Shown here one piece after another: positions 30,919 to 41,655 of a stretch of DNA of 64,000 nucleotides; position 1 is the stretch's first letter, and the number at the start of each line of letters is the position of its first letter. Source of the DNA: Zygosaccharomyces rouxii (taxonomy: Eukaryota > Ascomycota > Saccharomycetes > Saccharomycetales > Saccharomycetaceae). The notes under the pieces were generated by a model that was not told the DNA's origin, ran no database searches, and saw only the letters and a list, made by a program, of their open reading frames with translations. The stretch spans positions 930,001 through 994,000 of the forward strand of contig NC_012992.1 of the NCBI RefSeq assembly GCF_000026365.1, written 5' to 3'. The position numbers were made by a program, and so were the translations under genes.

Positions 30919-31370
30919 CAGTAATAAGAACTATCTATTCTGTAGTACTACCAGTAATACTGATACCATCCGATGTATTTCCAAAAATTAGAACTCTATG
31001 TGAAGAAGAGAAAAAAAAAGAAGGCATCCGAGGTAGATTTCATCATGTTTATACTTAAAATAAATAGTACCAAGAACGTCCAGCCTTCTAGAAAACTAAG
31101 TACCGTGCCTTACAAGGCAATTGGAAATTTCCAACAACGGCCCTCACATGATGTCGAAGGCCAGAACAGATCGAAAGCCCAGCACCGAGAATGATGCAAG
31201 TTCGAGAAGGACTCGATCATTAACGTTAAATAACATTAACAAGCTGTGACTTAAATGAAAATATGTAAAACTCTATCATAATGCAAATATAAATGCAGGG
31301 CGAAAATGCAAAGGGGGGAGGGGAGTGGTTGTACAATGGATCTCGTAGTTGGAGTTTCCATCGACAACGA
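30919..31370. other. Spacer between YJL193W-like gene and CDC6 3' end
   Basis: A 452-base region holding the promoter of the transporter gene and the CDC6 terminator. A lysine-rich 73-codon frame with an ATG (30973-31194) resembles no protein I know; I treat it as chance. Nothing else is evident. Confidence 0.4.
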
Positions 31371-32924
31371 TCAGGATGCAATGATTTTTTTCAAAATCTC
31401 GAATTTGCCAACTTCTTGCTCTAATTCTCTTTCATCAACACAGGACTTAATAAGTCTAACGGTATGTTTTGTCTTACCGTGAGATTTACCATGGAAAATA
31501 TTAACTACACCACAGGTCTCTAGTGCATTGCAGATTTCTAAAAATTCGTTGCGTCTCAATGGTGATAACGATTCTTTATCCTTTAGAAATCTAACGTAGT
31601 AGTCGTAAGCATCATCAAGGGAGCAGTGGGTTTGGAAAATATCAATTTTTTCTCTATGTACAATCGCACATAGAATTGTTCTCTGTTGCATGTTTAATTT
31701 GTGAACTCTTGACTGAGTGGAATTGTGGTTCATAAACTGGCTAAAAACCTTAGCGACATGTTGTAAATTTACTTTAGTCACTTCTTGATCCGTCTGAGTT
31801 TTCAATTTAGCAATTCTTTCTAATTCTACTACCTCAACACTGCTTCGTAGTACGTCAAATAGTTTTCTCAGATCACCGGTGTTACCAGAACACCTTTTGG
31901 CGGCATATTTAACAGCCATTGGATTGAAAATACATTGTGGTAATGAATCTAATCGTTTCATAACGATATTAAACATTTGATCAGCGGAATATGGTTGGAA
32001 AACCACAGTTTGTGGCATTAAATCTTGTCTTAAATTCAAACGTGAAAGGAACCTGTCCTTCATGTCTAAACTATTGGCAACACCGATTAAAACTAATCTA
32101 ATCGAAGGTAGTTTTGCCAATAGAAATAGTTCAAAAATCATTCTAGTAGAGTTTGTATCCTGTAATGAAGAATGAACCAATTTATCCATTTCATCCAAAA
32201 CCACACAAAATGTCGTCGTACTTGAATAGGACTCCATAAACTGTTGTAAATCATTCATTGTCTTCACAGATCTGCCTTCTGGTTTCTCTGCAACCGAATG
32301 ATAAATTTTGTGGAAAATAGTACTTGGATCGTTAATGGCAATACAATTGATTGTTGAAACCGCAACTGATTCAACTTGATCACCAGAAGGAGACTCGTAA
32401 TATGAAGTATTGACTAATCCGGATGCATGGTTTTTCTTCGATCCTAGTGTAATTGGTGAGAATCTATCTCTAACGATTGCATCAATTTGTGCAGTTTTAC
32501 CAGTACCTGGAGGACCCGTAATGTAAAGGGAATTACTCTTGTGTTGCAAAATGTTTTCATCCAAAAACTCAGAAATGTATTTAAATTGTTCCTTTCTAGT
32601 GACTAAAGACCCGTCTGTCTCTGTGAAGAGACCGCAGGATCTTTGTAAAAGCGCCTTTGTCTTACCATAAATGGATTCCTTACCAAAGACCAATCTTCTT
32701 GGAGAGGAAGCATTGAGAGCACTAGGTGACTTCGGGGTCAGGAACGGATTAGAGTTAGCATTGCAGTTAGAGGCAGAGCTGCTATTTTCACTTTTCTCCT
32801 CGGACTCTGGTGTCACCACCATTGGGTTAACACTCTTTAGCCTCTTGGGGGTCTGAGGGACATCAAACTCATCTTCAAATGGTAAAAGAACACGCTTGGA
32901 ACCGATAGTAGGTGTTGAAATCAT
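31371..32924 (-). CDS. CDC6: Replication licensing ATPase Cdc6
   Basis: A 517-residue AAA+ protein, very near the S. cerevisiae length. Walker A is GPPGTGKT (137-144) and Walker B CVVLDEMDK (Asp244-Glu245); the C-terminal winged helix follows after ~residue 400. The N-terminus has CDK-type sites (TPKR, SPRR, TPKSP), consistent with CDK/SCF-Cdc4-driven turnover. Cdc6 joins ORC at origins in G1 to load Mcm2-7. Three ACGCGT boxes at 33031-33066 lie about 107-142 bases upstream of the ATG and suggest MBF control. Neighbour order matches YJL193W-YJL194W. Confidence 0.96.
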   Translation of the reverse strand: MISTPTIGSKRVLLPFEDEFDVPQTPKRLKSVNPMVVTPESEEKSENSSSASNCNANSNPFLTPKSPSALNASSPRRLVFGKESIYGKTKALLQRSCGLFTETDGSLVTRKEQFKYISEFLDENILQHKSNSLYITGPPGTGKTAQIDAIVRDRFSPITLGSKKNHASGLVNTSYYESPSGDQVESVAVSTINCIAINDPSTIFHKIYHSVAEKPEGRSVKTMNDLQQFMESYSSTTTFCVVLDEMDKLVHSSLQDTNSTRMIFELFLLAKLPSIRLVLIGVANSLDMKDRFLSRLNLRQDLMPQTVVFQPYSADQMFNIVMKRLDSLPQCIFNPMAVKYAAKRCSGNTGDLRKLFDVLRSSVEVVELERIAKLKTQTDQEVTKVNLQHVAKVFSQFMNHNSTQSRVHKLNMQQRTILCAIVHREKIDIFQTHCSLDDAYDYYVRFLKDKESLSPLRRNEFLEICNALETCGVVNIFHGKSHGKTKHTVRLIKSCVDERELEQEVGKFEILKKIIAS

Positions 32925-33895
32925 CAGCCTGATGACCTAAAGGGATATAAGAGATCGATTCAAAGACATACTCAGTTCTCATTCATGTTACTATCCCATC
33001 TTTTATACTCATCGAAATTTTTCACCTTTTACGCGTCAACTTTACGCGTTAAAACTCTTCACGCGTTACGTATCAAACCAGCCATGTCAATGCCGAATCA
33101 AGTTATAACCAGCAACAAGAAGAAATATGGGAAAGCAACGCAGTAACGTGAAATAGAAACAAAATAAAGCACTGCTGGTATCGGAAAATTGATCATCTAT
33201 CAATCTATCAGTTCCTGCTTGGCTTACTTTTCGGCGGCTAATATCCTTGAAATCCGGTTGACCCCCAGGGAATCCCGCTTTTTCTTCGAGCAGACGGCGA
33301 GAAAAGTAATTCCTTACCACTACAAACCCCCTTTGGCGGCAACAGAGGAAGTAGCTAATGAAGAATTAGATACTATACAAATGCTGTGACGAGTTTCGAT
33401 AGTATATTACACGCCGTTGTCAAGGAACAAAACTGTCTCCATATCCAGTTGTCTCGTTTCTGTCTTCTTTTTCTCAATACGAGGTGGCAACATTTTCGCT
33501 GGAAACTTACACTTTAGTGGAGAGAGGTAAGACAGACTATTAAAGGTTTTGAGTACCTAATTGAATGAAGCCTAATTGAAAGCCGTGAGAGTAAATGTTG
33601 AAACGGTTTTAACTTCATCGTAGTAGTCAACCTTCCCCTTCATTTGATCGCCCCTATAATGTTGGCGGCTCATCATATACGATGTGGGTCGAAACGAGAG
33701 AGAAAAAAAAATTGTAGAAAGGAAAAAAAGAAGCCTTTTTTAATAAACTTACACTGGGTTGAAATCCAATGGTGCTATAAAACCATAAACCTCTAAGCAA
33801 CAAAAGCAAAAAAGGGAAAACAGGGATTTAAGACCTCTTTATCAAAGTGGGAAGACTACTCAAATTTATTTTTATTTGGTAAACTTTTCACCAAG
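32925..33895. promoter_or_regulatory. CDC6-SNT1 divergent spacer with three MCB boxes
   Basis: A 971-base divergent region. ACGCGT (MCB, bound by MBF) occurs at 33031-33036, 33044-33049 and 33061-33066, close to CDC6. An open plus-strand frame (33189-33389) and an overlapping minus-strand frame (33087-33320) both lack an ATG start. I see no RNA gene. Confidence 0.65.
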
Positions 33896-36800
33896 ATGTC
33901 TCACCCGCCATCTCACAGGGTGGGTGATAAGAGGAGGTACTATTATTATTCGGGCAATCCGAGGGCCGGAGGATTTAAAAAAGGATATTCAAATGGTCCA
34001 ACTGTCCCACAATCAGCAGGACCTGGGCCCATTAATAGACCTTCGAGATATGACCCTCACTCACCAAGGAAGCCGATAAATACAAATAGTTCATCAGCAA
34101 CTGTCCCTCCAACAGCAGCACCAGCACCAGTACCAGCACCAGCACCAGCACCAGCACCAACAACAACGAGAGTAGGTAGTCGTTATAATCCTGATGTGGG
34201 TACGAGTTCGAGTACGAGTATGATGGATGGGCCATTGAATGGTGGTGGATCAAGATACTCAGGTTCACGTTATAATCCTCAGCCAAGACCGAGATTATCA
34301 TTAGATTCGGCAACGACATCTTCGAATATTAATAGTGCGACTGGTTATTATTCTAGAAGCAATAAATGGAGAATGGGTAGCGTGAATCCAAATAAATTAG
34401 ATTATGATAGCCCCAGTGGTCCAAGTGGTAGTAATGGGAGGCCGTCATTTTGGAAATCGCAAAAGAGGCCATCAGCTCCAATTTCATCTAGGGTAAGTCC
34501 GCATAGCCTGCCGCCACAGGTTCAGTCGTCACGTTCTAACTCTCCAGTGCCTTCACAAGTAGGCCCACCTATGGATGTAACAGTGCCTGCAAATGTACCG
34601 CCTCAGTCACATTCACAACCACATTCGCAATCACATTCGCAACCACATACACGCTCACCGTCAACAACAGCGGAAGCTGTAGTGACAACTCGTCCGGCAC
34701 AAGTAAAAGCTGAGACACCAGAAGAAAAAGGGGTACCAATGCCGGGGCGCTCACCTGCAACAGCACCGGTTCAAACGAAAACACCAGTGCCGACACAATC
34801 GCATGCACCAGCTCCCGCCCCCATTCCTGCTTCTGTGCCCTCACATGCGCCTACTGTAGCACCAGCTTCATCGGCGGCAGTTACTCGGAGTCCTGCACCA
34901 ACTGCATCTTCAACTGCATCTTCAACATCAGCTTCAAGTACTGTACCATCAAAGGTGGAATCTCCTGCATCAGCGTCTGCCTCGGCAACTGTTCCGGCTC
35001 CTGCACCCGTGCCGGCCCCGGTTCATACTTCTGCGTCATCAAAAGTAGAAGCTCCTGCACCAGTGGTTAAGCCAACAAGTACCCCAGATACACCCACTCC
35101 AGTTGTTACTAAGGATAAGCAAGAAAAGAGTAAGCAGGAGAAAGATAAGCAAGAGAAAGATAAGCAGGAGAAGGTCAAGCAAGAAAAGGTCAAGCAAGAA
35201 AAGGTCAAGCAAGAAAAGGATAAGCAAGAAAAGGATAAGCAAGAAAAGGATAAAGAAGAAGCGTCAAAAGTCCAAGACAACCCTCATTCGCTAGGTTCGA
35301 GTCTGATTAACTCAGTACCGCAACAAACGAGGAAACTGGAACATAGAGATTCCAATAGTGAGGATGAAGAATCAGATAATAATTATAATAATAATTATAA
35401 TAATAACAAGAATAATGAAACCGATAATAATAATAATAATATTGATAATAATAATGAAGATAACAATAATAATAGGAGATCGAGTAGCCTTTGGTCATTA
35501 CAAAAGGAAACTACAACAACTATATCTGATACAACCCCAACATTAGAGCCAGTTTTCAAAGAAAACCTTTATCGTCATGAAGATTACGAGTATGTTTATG
35601 ATCCACATGTATTAAAACAAGATTTGAATTCATTAGAACCTAAACAAGAGAAAAAATATGATGAACCTTTGAGACCCTTGGGAGCTTGTATTTTTCCTAT
35701 GACGAGGGAACAAACACGTCTTTGGGAATTGAAAAATCAACCTTGGGATCAAATCGTAGCACGACAACATCATCGTTTAAAGAATCCAATTACGGATTTG
35801 AGAACTTACCCATTTGTAAGGCAAAACACCATTATGCACAAGCAGGCCTTGAAACCATTGCTTTGCAGTTGTATCTCTAAATTGAAAAGAAATGAATATT
35901 TGCGGAAACTAAAGTTAAAGAAGGATGCCCATATCGTTGATGAACAGTGGCAGGATAAATGTAAGAAAATGGATGCTATGAGTCATGAATTGCGCAAGGA
36001 AGAAATCCATCGTAAGGAGAGGCAAGAAGTGGAAGCTAGCGAAAGGGAAAGAAAGGAAAAGAGATTGCAAGAAAGACAAGGAAAACTATTAGGATCTTCA
36101 CGCAGGCGTAATAGAGCAGATTTCGTGGATGATGCAGAGATGGAAAACGTTCTTTTACAGATAGATCCGGTTTACAAACATATTCAATCTGCAGCCGAAA
36201 TTCCACCCATGATTATGAACCCACTACAAAGAAATGCCTTCAAATTTAAAGATGTTAACAATTTAGTCACGGATAAAGATGGTTGGGCAAGACGTATTAA
36301 ACAGGATGGGAAGGATACTTTTGCGCCACATGAGCATGAATTATTTGTGGAAGCTTATTTGTCTTTCCCTAAGAAATTTCTTAAAATCTCTAACTACTTG
36401 GGTGGTCTAAGAACACCAGAAGAGTGTGTATTGCATTACTACAGAACGAAATCTACGGTTGATTATAAAAAATTGTTGAATGAGAAGAATAAAAAGAGAC
36501 AAAAATCCAATGCTATCAAACGTAATAGGAAGAGAGAAAGAGCTAGTGATACGGATAATGAAGGCTCTTTGTCGATGTCTGAACATGGTGATAAACGTAA
36601 GGAATCCTCGGTAGACCCAATGGAAGACGAAGAGGCGAGATCCATAAAGCACATGGAACAAGTAGAAATAAGAGTACCTCAGAGTCTATCAACACAAATC
36701 CACGGGTCATCATCGTCATCACCTCAAATCAATGGAACTAAGCACCAATCACCATCTAATGACAGTGGAACCATTTTTAACCCCGAGGATACTCAGCGGC

Positions 36801-38194
36801 ACATAGAATCTCCTATTACAAATACTCCTACTAGTTTACATAAGGCTGATAATGGTGATAACTATGAACAACAATTACAGCTACCACAGGAGCCAATGAC
36901 GAAATTGACAGATGCTTCCATGGAAAATGGCGAGTCTGCAGTGGTAAAAGCATTTACTTCTTCAGCGCCATTTGATCATAGGGGAAGAGGTTCCGATATT
37001 GCAAATGAAGATGGTCAACAAAGAAAAAGGCACAAAACTTCTGGAGAACATAAATCTAGCTATTGGAGTGTCAAGGAGGCAACGCTGTTTCCTGATCTTT
37101 TAAAACAATACGGATCCCAATGGTCCATGATTTCAGAAAAACTGGGTACTAAATCTACCACTATGGTTAGAAATTATTATCAAAGAAATGCTGCCCAATT
37201 CGGTTGGAAGCCGTTAGTGGAGGAAGCAGATTTTAAAAGAAATGCGACAAGTTCAGGATCGGTACAACAATCACAGATTTTACTTCAATCAGAACAGGCG
37301 CCCTTTACCGTATCTAACGGAGTACCCTCACAATTGTGGCCAGCTCTTGGATTCTTCACTAACAGCAATGAGAATGCAGCCAATACCACTAATGACAGTA
37401 GTAATCAAGAATCACCCCCAATGGGTGCCATTGGAGAAACTCAACCTACTTCATTGACTCCCCAGGTATCGACCGCTGAAACACCTCAACAACCTTTTAG
37501 TTCAACGTTTAACAACAAGGAACCACTTTTCCACGAAGCCTCTGCTCCTGCCAATGGATTGCCAGCACCTAGATTGCCTTCCATTCTACTACCAATCTCC
37601 TCAGAAAATAGAAAGGAAAAACCAGCTTCCAGTGGTTCTCGATTGAAGAACCTTCTAAACGATGAAGGCGAAAGAAAATTCAAGCCCTCAGGTCCCGAAT
37701 TGAATCGTATGAATGAAACTAATGCACCTCCTTTACCGCCAGCTACTGCTGCTCCTGCTATTTCTACTGAACATACCCAATTGACTAGCGCAGTGCGCCC
37801 TCAAATCAGCAATTTGGTCGTACAGGAACTTCAAAAAACTGAGTCCACATTTCCTAATAACAATCGCAGGTCGAGCTCATTGTCACTGTTGTTAAATCCT
37901 GATAACGATCGTCCTGTCGCTCGTGCGCCTTTGGCGCCTTTGGCGTCTCAGAAACAGTATCAGGTCCAAACACCACCGGTCCCTCAGTCACCATCTACAC
38001 AACCATCTTCAATTAACCACACTAATCAACAGCAGACACAACAACCACCGCAGCAACAGCAACCATCGCAGCAGCACATGGACCCTAGAACCTCAGCACC
38101 GGCTCCGAAAATCAGTTTCGCTATGGATCCTTTAGGTGCCCTTGCAGCGGTAGCATCTGAGTCGTTGCTAGAAACAGACAAGAGCAATCAGTAG
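33896..38194 (+). CDS. SNT1: Set3 complex SANT-domain subunit
   Basis: A 1432-residue protein, longer than S. cerevisiae Snt1 (~1226). The N-terminus MSHPPSHRVGDKRRYYYY and GSRYNPDVG agree with Snt1. SRRRNRADFVDDAEMENVLLQIDP is a conserved block, followed by SANT 1 (~residues 800-860, LRTPEECVLHYYRTK) and SANT 2 (~1050-1100, SYWSVKEATLFPDLLKQYGSQWSMISEKLGTKSTTMVRNYYQRN). Snt1 is part of the Set3/Hos2 histone deacetylase complex. The extra length comes from low-complexity tracts: Pro-Ala runs, a KQEK repeat (~35117-35255) and Asn runs (~35376-35475). The gene corresponds to YCR033W. Confidence 0.95.
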   Translation: MSHPPSHRVGDKRRYYYYSGNPRAGGFKKGYSNGPTVPQSAGPGPINRPSRYDPHSPRKPINTNSSSATVPPTAAPAPVPAPAPAPAPTTTRVGSRYNPDVGTSSSTSMMDGPLNGGGSRYSGSRYNPQPRPRLSLDSATTSSNINSATGYYSRSNKWRMGSVNPNKLDYDSPSGPSGSNGRPSFWKSQKRPSAPISSRVSPHSLPPQVQSSRSNSPVPSQVGPPMDVTVPANVPPQSHSQPHSQSHSQPHTRSPSTTAEAVVTTRPAQVKAETPEEKGVPMPGRSPATAPVQTKTPVPTQSHAPAPAPIPASVPSHAPTVAPASSAAVTRSPAPTASSTASSTSASSTVPSKVESPASASASATVPAPAPVPAPVHTSASSKVEAPAPVVKPTSTPDTPTPVVTKDKQEKSKQEKDKQEKDKQEKVKQEKVKQEKVKQEKDKQEKDKQEKDKEEASKVQDNPHSLGSSLINSVPQQTRKLEHRDSNSEDEESDNNYNNNYNNNKNNETDNNNNNIDNNNEDNNNNRRSSSLWSLQKETTTTISDTTPTLEPVFKENLYRHEDYEYVYDPHVLKQDLNSLEPKQEKKYDEPLRPLGACIFPMTREQTRLWELKNQPWDQIVARQHHRLKNPITDLRTYPFVRQNTIMHKQALKPLLCSCISKLKRNEYLRKLKLKKDAHIVDEQWQDKCKKMDAMSHELRKEEIHRKERQEVEASERERKEKRLQERQGKLLGSSRRRNRADFVDDAEMENVLLQIDPVYKHIQSAAEIPPMIMNPLQRNAFKFKDVNNLVTDKDGWARRIKQDGKDTFAPHEHELFVEAYLSFPKKFLKISNYLGGLRTPEECVLHYYRTKSTVDYKKLLNEKNKKRQKSNAIKRNRKRERASDTDNEGSLSMSEHGDKRKESSVDPMEDEEARSIKHMEQVEIRVPQSLSTQIHGSSSSSPQINGTKHQSPSNDSGTIFNPEDTQRHIESPITNTPTSLHKADNGDNYEQQLQLPQEPMTKLTDASMENGESAVVKAFTSSAPFDHRGRGSDIANEDGQQRKRHKTSGEHKSSYWSVKEATLFPDLLKQYGSQWSMISEKLGTKSTTMVRNYYQRNAAQFGWKPLVEEADFKRNATSSGSVQQSQILLQSEQAPFTVSNGVPSQLWPALGFFTNSNENAANTTNDSSNQESPPMGAIGETQPTSLTPQVSTAETPQQPFSSTFNNKEPLFHEASAPANGLPAPRLPSILLPISSENRKEKPASSGSRLKNLLNDEGERKFKPSGPELNRMNETNAPPLPPATAAPAISTEHTQLTSAVRPQISNLVVQELQKTESTFPNNNRRSSSLSLLLNPDNDRPVARAPLAPLASQKQYQVQTPPVPQSPSTQPSSINHTNQQQTQQPPQQQQPSQQHMDPRTSAPAPKISFAMDPLGALAAVASESLLETDKSNQ

Positions 38195-38548
38195 CTGCAC
38201 CATCAGTAGAGAAGGACTAACAAATATATTAAGTAACTAATGATTGATTAATTAATTAATCGCTATGTATTCAATTATATTTTATTCATTCTCTTCTATG
38301 CTACTAAAATTCATGTGCACGTGATCGCTTTTTTCGTTAATATTTCATCGAGAGTCCGGAACACATAAAGAAACTTCTGTTGAAAAATTGACTTGCATTT
38401 GGAAAAAAATAGAAGAGCATACCTAGAGTTCCCAAGAGATCTGTCATAGGGGTATTCTTTCCATCGAATCGACTTGTTGGGACTCAAAATTGCATTTCAA
38501 ACCCAGGTCCATAAAGTACCTATTAAGTGGTTTGGTATATCGTCTCTA
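38195..38548. other. Spacer SNT1-NNF2
   Basis: A 354-base region between tandem genes. AT-rich, with a short TTAAT repeat near 38250; no ORF or RNA recognised. The in-frame extension of NNF2 to 38474 begins with TTG and is not used here. Confidence 0.35.
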
Positions 38549-41236
38549 ATGGAGCGTCAACCGATCAAAGATGAAGATCAACCAATCGAATTTGTTAGGA
38601 AACATAAGTTTAAGGATACTTTGGCATTGTTTATTGTATTTTTGAGTTTCAATCATTTTGCCTCTCTATGTCTACTGGTGTCATTTGTGCTTGCCACTAG
38701 ATTTAGATATTTCTTGGCAAACTGCCTCATCACACTGTTTCTATCCAAGAAACCATCGCCAAAGATGAATGAAATCTCCGATAGGGATGATGGGCATAAT
38801 AACGACGATAATAATCATAATAATAATAATAATAGTAATAATAATAGTAATAATAATAATAGTAGGTTCAATGGTCAGAAAGTTTTACACACACCGATAT
38901 TACTTTTGTCTTGTGAAATACTAGTGGCTACCATTTTGAAACTTTATGCTGAGGAATGTTTTTTAAATCCAATTGAAAATTTAGCCTTTTCCATCTTAGC
39001 ATCTTCATTAATTAATGATCCAAGTGATTGTTTGAGTTATGCTACTTCCTGTTCCGTTCTATATGCAATAACATTAAACATTTGTAAAAAATTGGGACCA
39101 TTATCGCACTTTACTGGGGTTTGGGATAATTATGGAGAATTCCGTTATTTTACTATTCCAATTTGGAGGCCTGGTCGGCATTTAAAATTTCGAGGTGTTG
39201 AAGAATCATTCATCATTAATTACCTGAATAAGTACGTGCATCATCTATTGTACTATATTTCATTTCACATTGTCGTCTTTCAATTTTCCCAATCAATCTT
39301 CAATCCCAATTACTATGCATACGAATCCAAAAATTCTAAAAAATCAACAAGAGGACTGTCACCTAAGTCAGATGTACCTCGTAATGTCATTAATCAGAAG
39401 TTACATTCCTCTGGAGTATTGAAACCTTTTCAATTTGTCAACAGTAATGGTGGTAATGTTTCTGCAACCGGCGTGGACGGGAATATTGGAGCAAATAATA
39501 CAAGCATATCAACTAATTCTAATAATTCCTCAACTGAAGAACCTACCGCTTACACTTCTGGGATTAATGTTCATGAGTATAGTGGACTGAATTCGCATGG
39601 TAATTCTACTAGCACTAACAATTCTGGTTTAAGAAAACTGAATTCGAAAAACGTAATTCCACGTTTCACCAATGTTGTTAGTCAGTTCAAATTGTATGAA
39701 CCTTCTGTAATTTCTGCAGCAGGTAGTAATTCGCAGACTTTAGCCACTAATGTTACCATGAGAGATGCTGATTCTTTGAGAGAAAATAATTTTACAAACC
39801 AATTTTATGAAATGCAAGTAAATTTTAGCCAGATGGGGAAGACAAGAAATTTGAAAACAGATTTGAGCGTCACAAGTAATCTGGAAAATTTCATCCATCA
39901 TCTTTTCAAGAGAAAAAATCAACATTTAATTGCTCCCCTATGGTCTATGGTCGTTACTTTGAAGACAATAAACTTTGAGAAGAAACATTTGAGTGCAAAT
40001 GCAGTCACTAATTCTAATTCTTCGTCTATGCAAAACGATGGTGAAAGTAGTGATGATATTACACCAACCAATTCTGATAGTAGTTTGAACCGTGATGAAT
40101 CATATCAAAGTGTTTTCAATAAATTGCAAACTCGTGATGCGATGGCTCTCATTGCGCAGACTGCATTTGACGATTATTCACAATTAAATTTAGTCTCCAG
40201 CAAGGATAACATTTTTGATAATGGTACTAGAAACTATAAAGTTTGCATAACGGAAATATCTCTAAACTCAATTACTTTCCATATTGAAAATCTTCATGAA
40301 GGTGAACTGATCGTATTGGTCAATGGTGTCATTTGGTCAGAAGTTTCATGCGCTCTCATCTTAGATTGTGAAGGAGAAGAGCTGGTTGTCGTGGGGGGAC
40401 TGGTCCCTGCATGCTCGTACGATATCCAATTTATCAATAGGTTAAACTGTACTGAGGATTATTTGATCTCTGATTTAATGGTAAGAACCCTCTGTAATAA
40501 GGAGCAACCTGAAAAATTTGAAAATATCGACTTCAGCTTTCCCTCTTATTATCACAGAAAATTTCTTTCCCCTCTCCTAACTTTAAAGCATTCAGTTTTG
40601 ACCACTAACACCAATTTGGCTGAAAGTCGTATCAAACTTAAGAAGACAAAGAAAGAGGTTAGTAAAAAATTGAGTACGTTGAGACAAGATATCGACCATT
40701 TCAAGGCTAAAATTTCTCAGAATGCCACTAATGATGAAAAAAGTGCCGCTAAAGTGGATAGTTTGAAAATTGCGTTACAATTCAATGAAGTTAATCTCAA
40801 CAAATTGGAAGACGAATTAAAAACATTTACTGAGCAAGAACTAGAACTCGAAGAAGAATACTTAAAGCAAAAGGATCTACACTTGAGAAAACAAATGGAT
40901 CATGATAAATTGAAAGAGTCTCTTGAGACCGATTTGAAAAATTTAAATCTAAAACAGCAAAAGTTACAACAAGAATTCAATCAATTATCTTCTAAAAAGG
41001 ATAAACTTTCCATTAGACACGATCGTCTTCAAAGAGAAGTCGACCAAAATACAGAAGAGTTTGAATTGTTTAAATCTCAATTTCTCGCCAAAAGGGAAAC
41101 TGATAGGATTAAAAAGAAAGAAATTAGAGCTAGAGAGATAAACGAATTTGAAATGACCATTAAGGGCCTTGAACAAGACATCAGTCGCCTTGAAGGTGAA
41201 AATGGTAGCATGCATAAACTAGTGCATGGTTTTTAG
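38549..41236 (+). CDS. NNF2: Nnf2-like membrane/coiled-coil protein
   Basis: An 895-residue protein starting MERQPIKDEDQPIEF. Two hydrophobic segments lie near the N-terminus (~residues 23-65), others at ~110-125 and ~230-250 (LLYYISFHIVVFQF), so it is probably membrane-anchored. Asn-rich tracts occur at 38803-38862 and in the middle. The last ~200 residues form a long Lys/Glu/Leu coiled coil (from about LAESRIKLKKTKKEVSKKL). I identify it mainly by position: it directly precedes UTP22, as YGR089W (NNF2, ~936 residues) precedes YGR090W, with similar size and a coiled-coil C-terminus. Function is poorly known even in S. cerevisiae (a link with RNA polymerase subunit Rpb8 has been reported). 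Confidence 0.68.
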   Translation: MERQPIKDEDQPIEFVRKHKFKDTLALFIVFLSFNHFASLCLLVSFVLATRFRYFLANCLITLFLSKKPSPKMNEISDRDDGHNNDDNNHNNNNNSNNNSNNNNSRFNGQKVLHTPILLLSCEILVATILKLYAEECFLNPIENLAFSILASSLINDPSDCLSYATSCSVLYAITLNICKKLGPLSHFTGVWDNYGEFRYFTIPIWRPGRHLKFRGVEESFIINYLNKYVHHLLYYISFHIVVFQFSQSIFNPNYYAYESKNSKKSTRGLSPKSDVPRNVINQKLHSSGVLKPFQFVNSNGGNVSATGVDGNIGANNTSISTNSNNSSTEEPTAYTSGINVHEYSGLNSHGNSTSTNNSGLRKLNSKNVIPRFTNVVSQFKLYEPSVISAAGSNSQTLATNVTMRDADSLRENNFTNQFYEMQVNFSQMGKTRNLKTDLSVTSNLENFIHHLFKRKNQHLIAPLWSMVVTLKTINFEKKHLSANAVTNSNSSSMQNDGESSDDITPTNSDSSLNRDESYQSVFNKLQTRDAMALIAQTAFDDYSQLNLVSSKDNIFDNGTRNYKVCITEISLNSITFHIENLHEGELIVLVNGVIWSEVSCALILDCEGEELVVVGGLVPACSYDIQFINRLNCTEDYLISDLMVRTLCNKEQPEKFENIDFSFPSYYHRKFLSPLLTLKHSVLTTNTNLAESRIKLKKTKKEVSKKLSTLRQDIDHFKAKISQNATNDEKSAAKVDSLKIALQFNEVNLNKLEDELKTFTEQELELEEEYLKQKDLHLRKQMDHDKLKESLETDLKNLNLKQQKLQQEFNQLSSKKDKLSIRHDRLQREVDQNTEEFELFKSQFLAKRETDRIKKKEIRAREINEFEMTIKGLEQDISRLEGENGSMHKLVHGF

Positions 41237-41494
41237 TTCATCTTTTTTTTTTTTTTAAGAATATAAATAACTAAATCTCTCATCTGTCTAAATATTTATT
41301 CTAATATTAATACTGGTATTTGTACCCAGAAGTTTATGTGCTCACTGTATTTACTTCTTAGATAGCGCTTGGTGAACTCAAGTTCCCAATTGTATGATAT
41401 CAGACATAAATGTTAAATATGATAATTAATCACAAACGTTCATTTCGAGACTTCATAGCCAGTACCATAGAGCCATGACTATCAGTTAAGAGAT

Positions 41495-41566
41495 GCCTCC
41501 TTAGCTTAGTGGTAGAGCGTTGCACTTGTAATGCAAAGGTCGCTAGTTCAATTCTGGCAGGGGGCA
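41495..41566 (+). tRNA. tT(UGU): tRNA-Thr, anticodon UGU
   Basis: 72 bases, no intron. The acceptor arm GCCTCCT (41495-41501) pairs with AGGGGGC (41559-41565, one T:G pair), followed by discriminator A. The D-arm has TTAGCTTAGTGG (box A), the anticodon stem TTGCA/TGCAA holds loop CTTGTAA with anticodon TGT at 41527-41529, and the T-arm has AGTTCAATTCT (box B). CCA is not encoded. A five-T terminator starts at 41571. It sits alone between NNF2 and UTP22; no Ty or solo LTR is visible around it. Confidence 0.95.
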
Positions 41567-41655
41567 TTTATTTTTCAAGTTTCCCGACTTGAAATTTTTT
41601 TTTTTTCGGGTTTGGTTTTTCATTTTTCTGCCCCTACCCGCAAGGATCGGCACCC

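Noticed and set aside
30973..31194. 73-codon frame with ATG upstream of the YJL193W-like gene
   Set aside because: Composition is low-complexity lysine-rich at the start and no homologue is known to me; probably chance.
35023..35546. Leu/Cys-, Lys- and Tyr-rich frames opposite or beside SNT1 repeats
   Set aside because: Shadows of tandem repeats in the SNT1 coding sequence.
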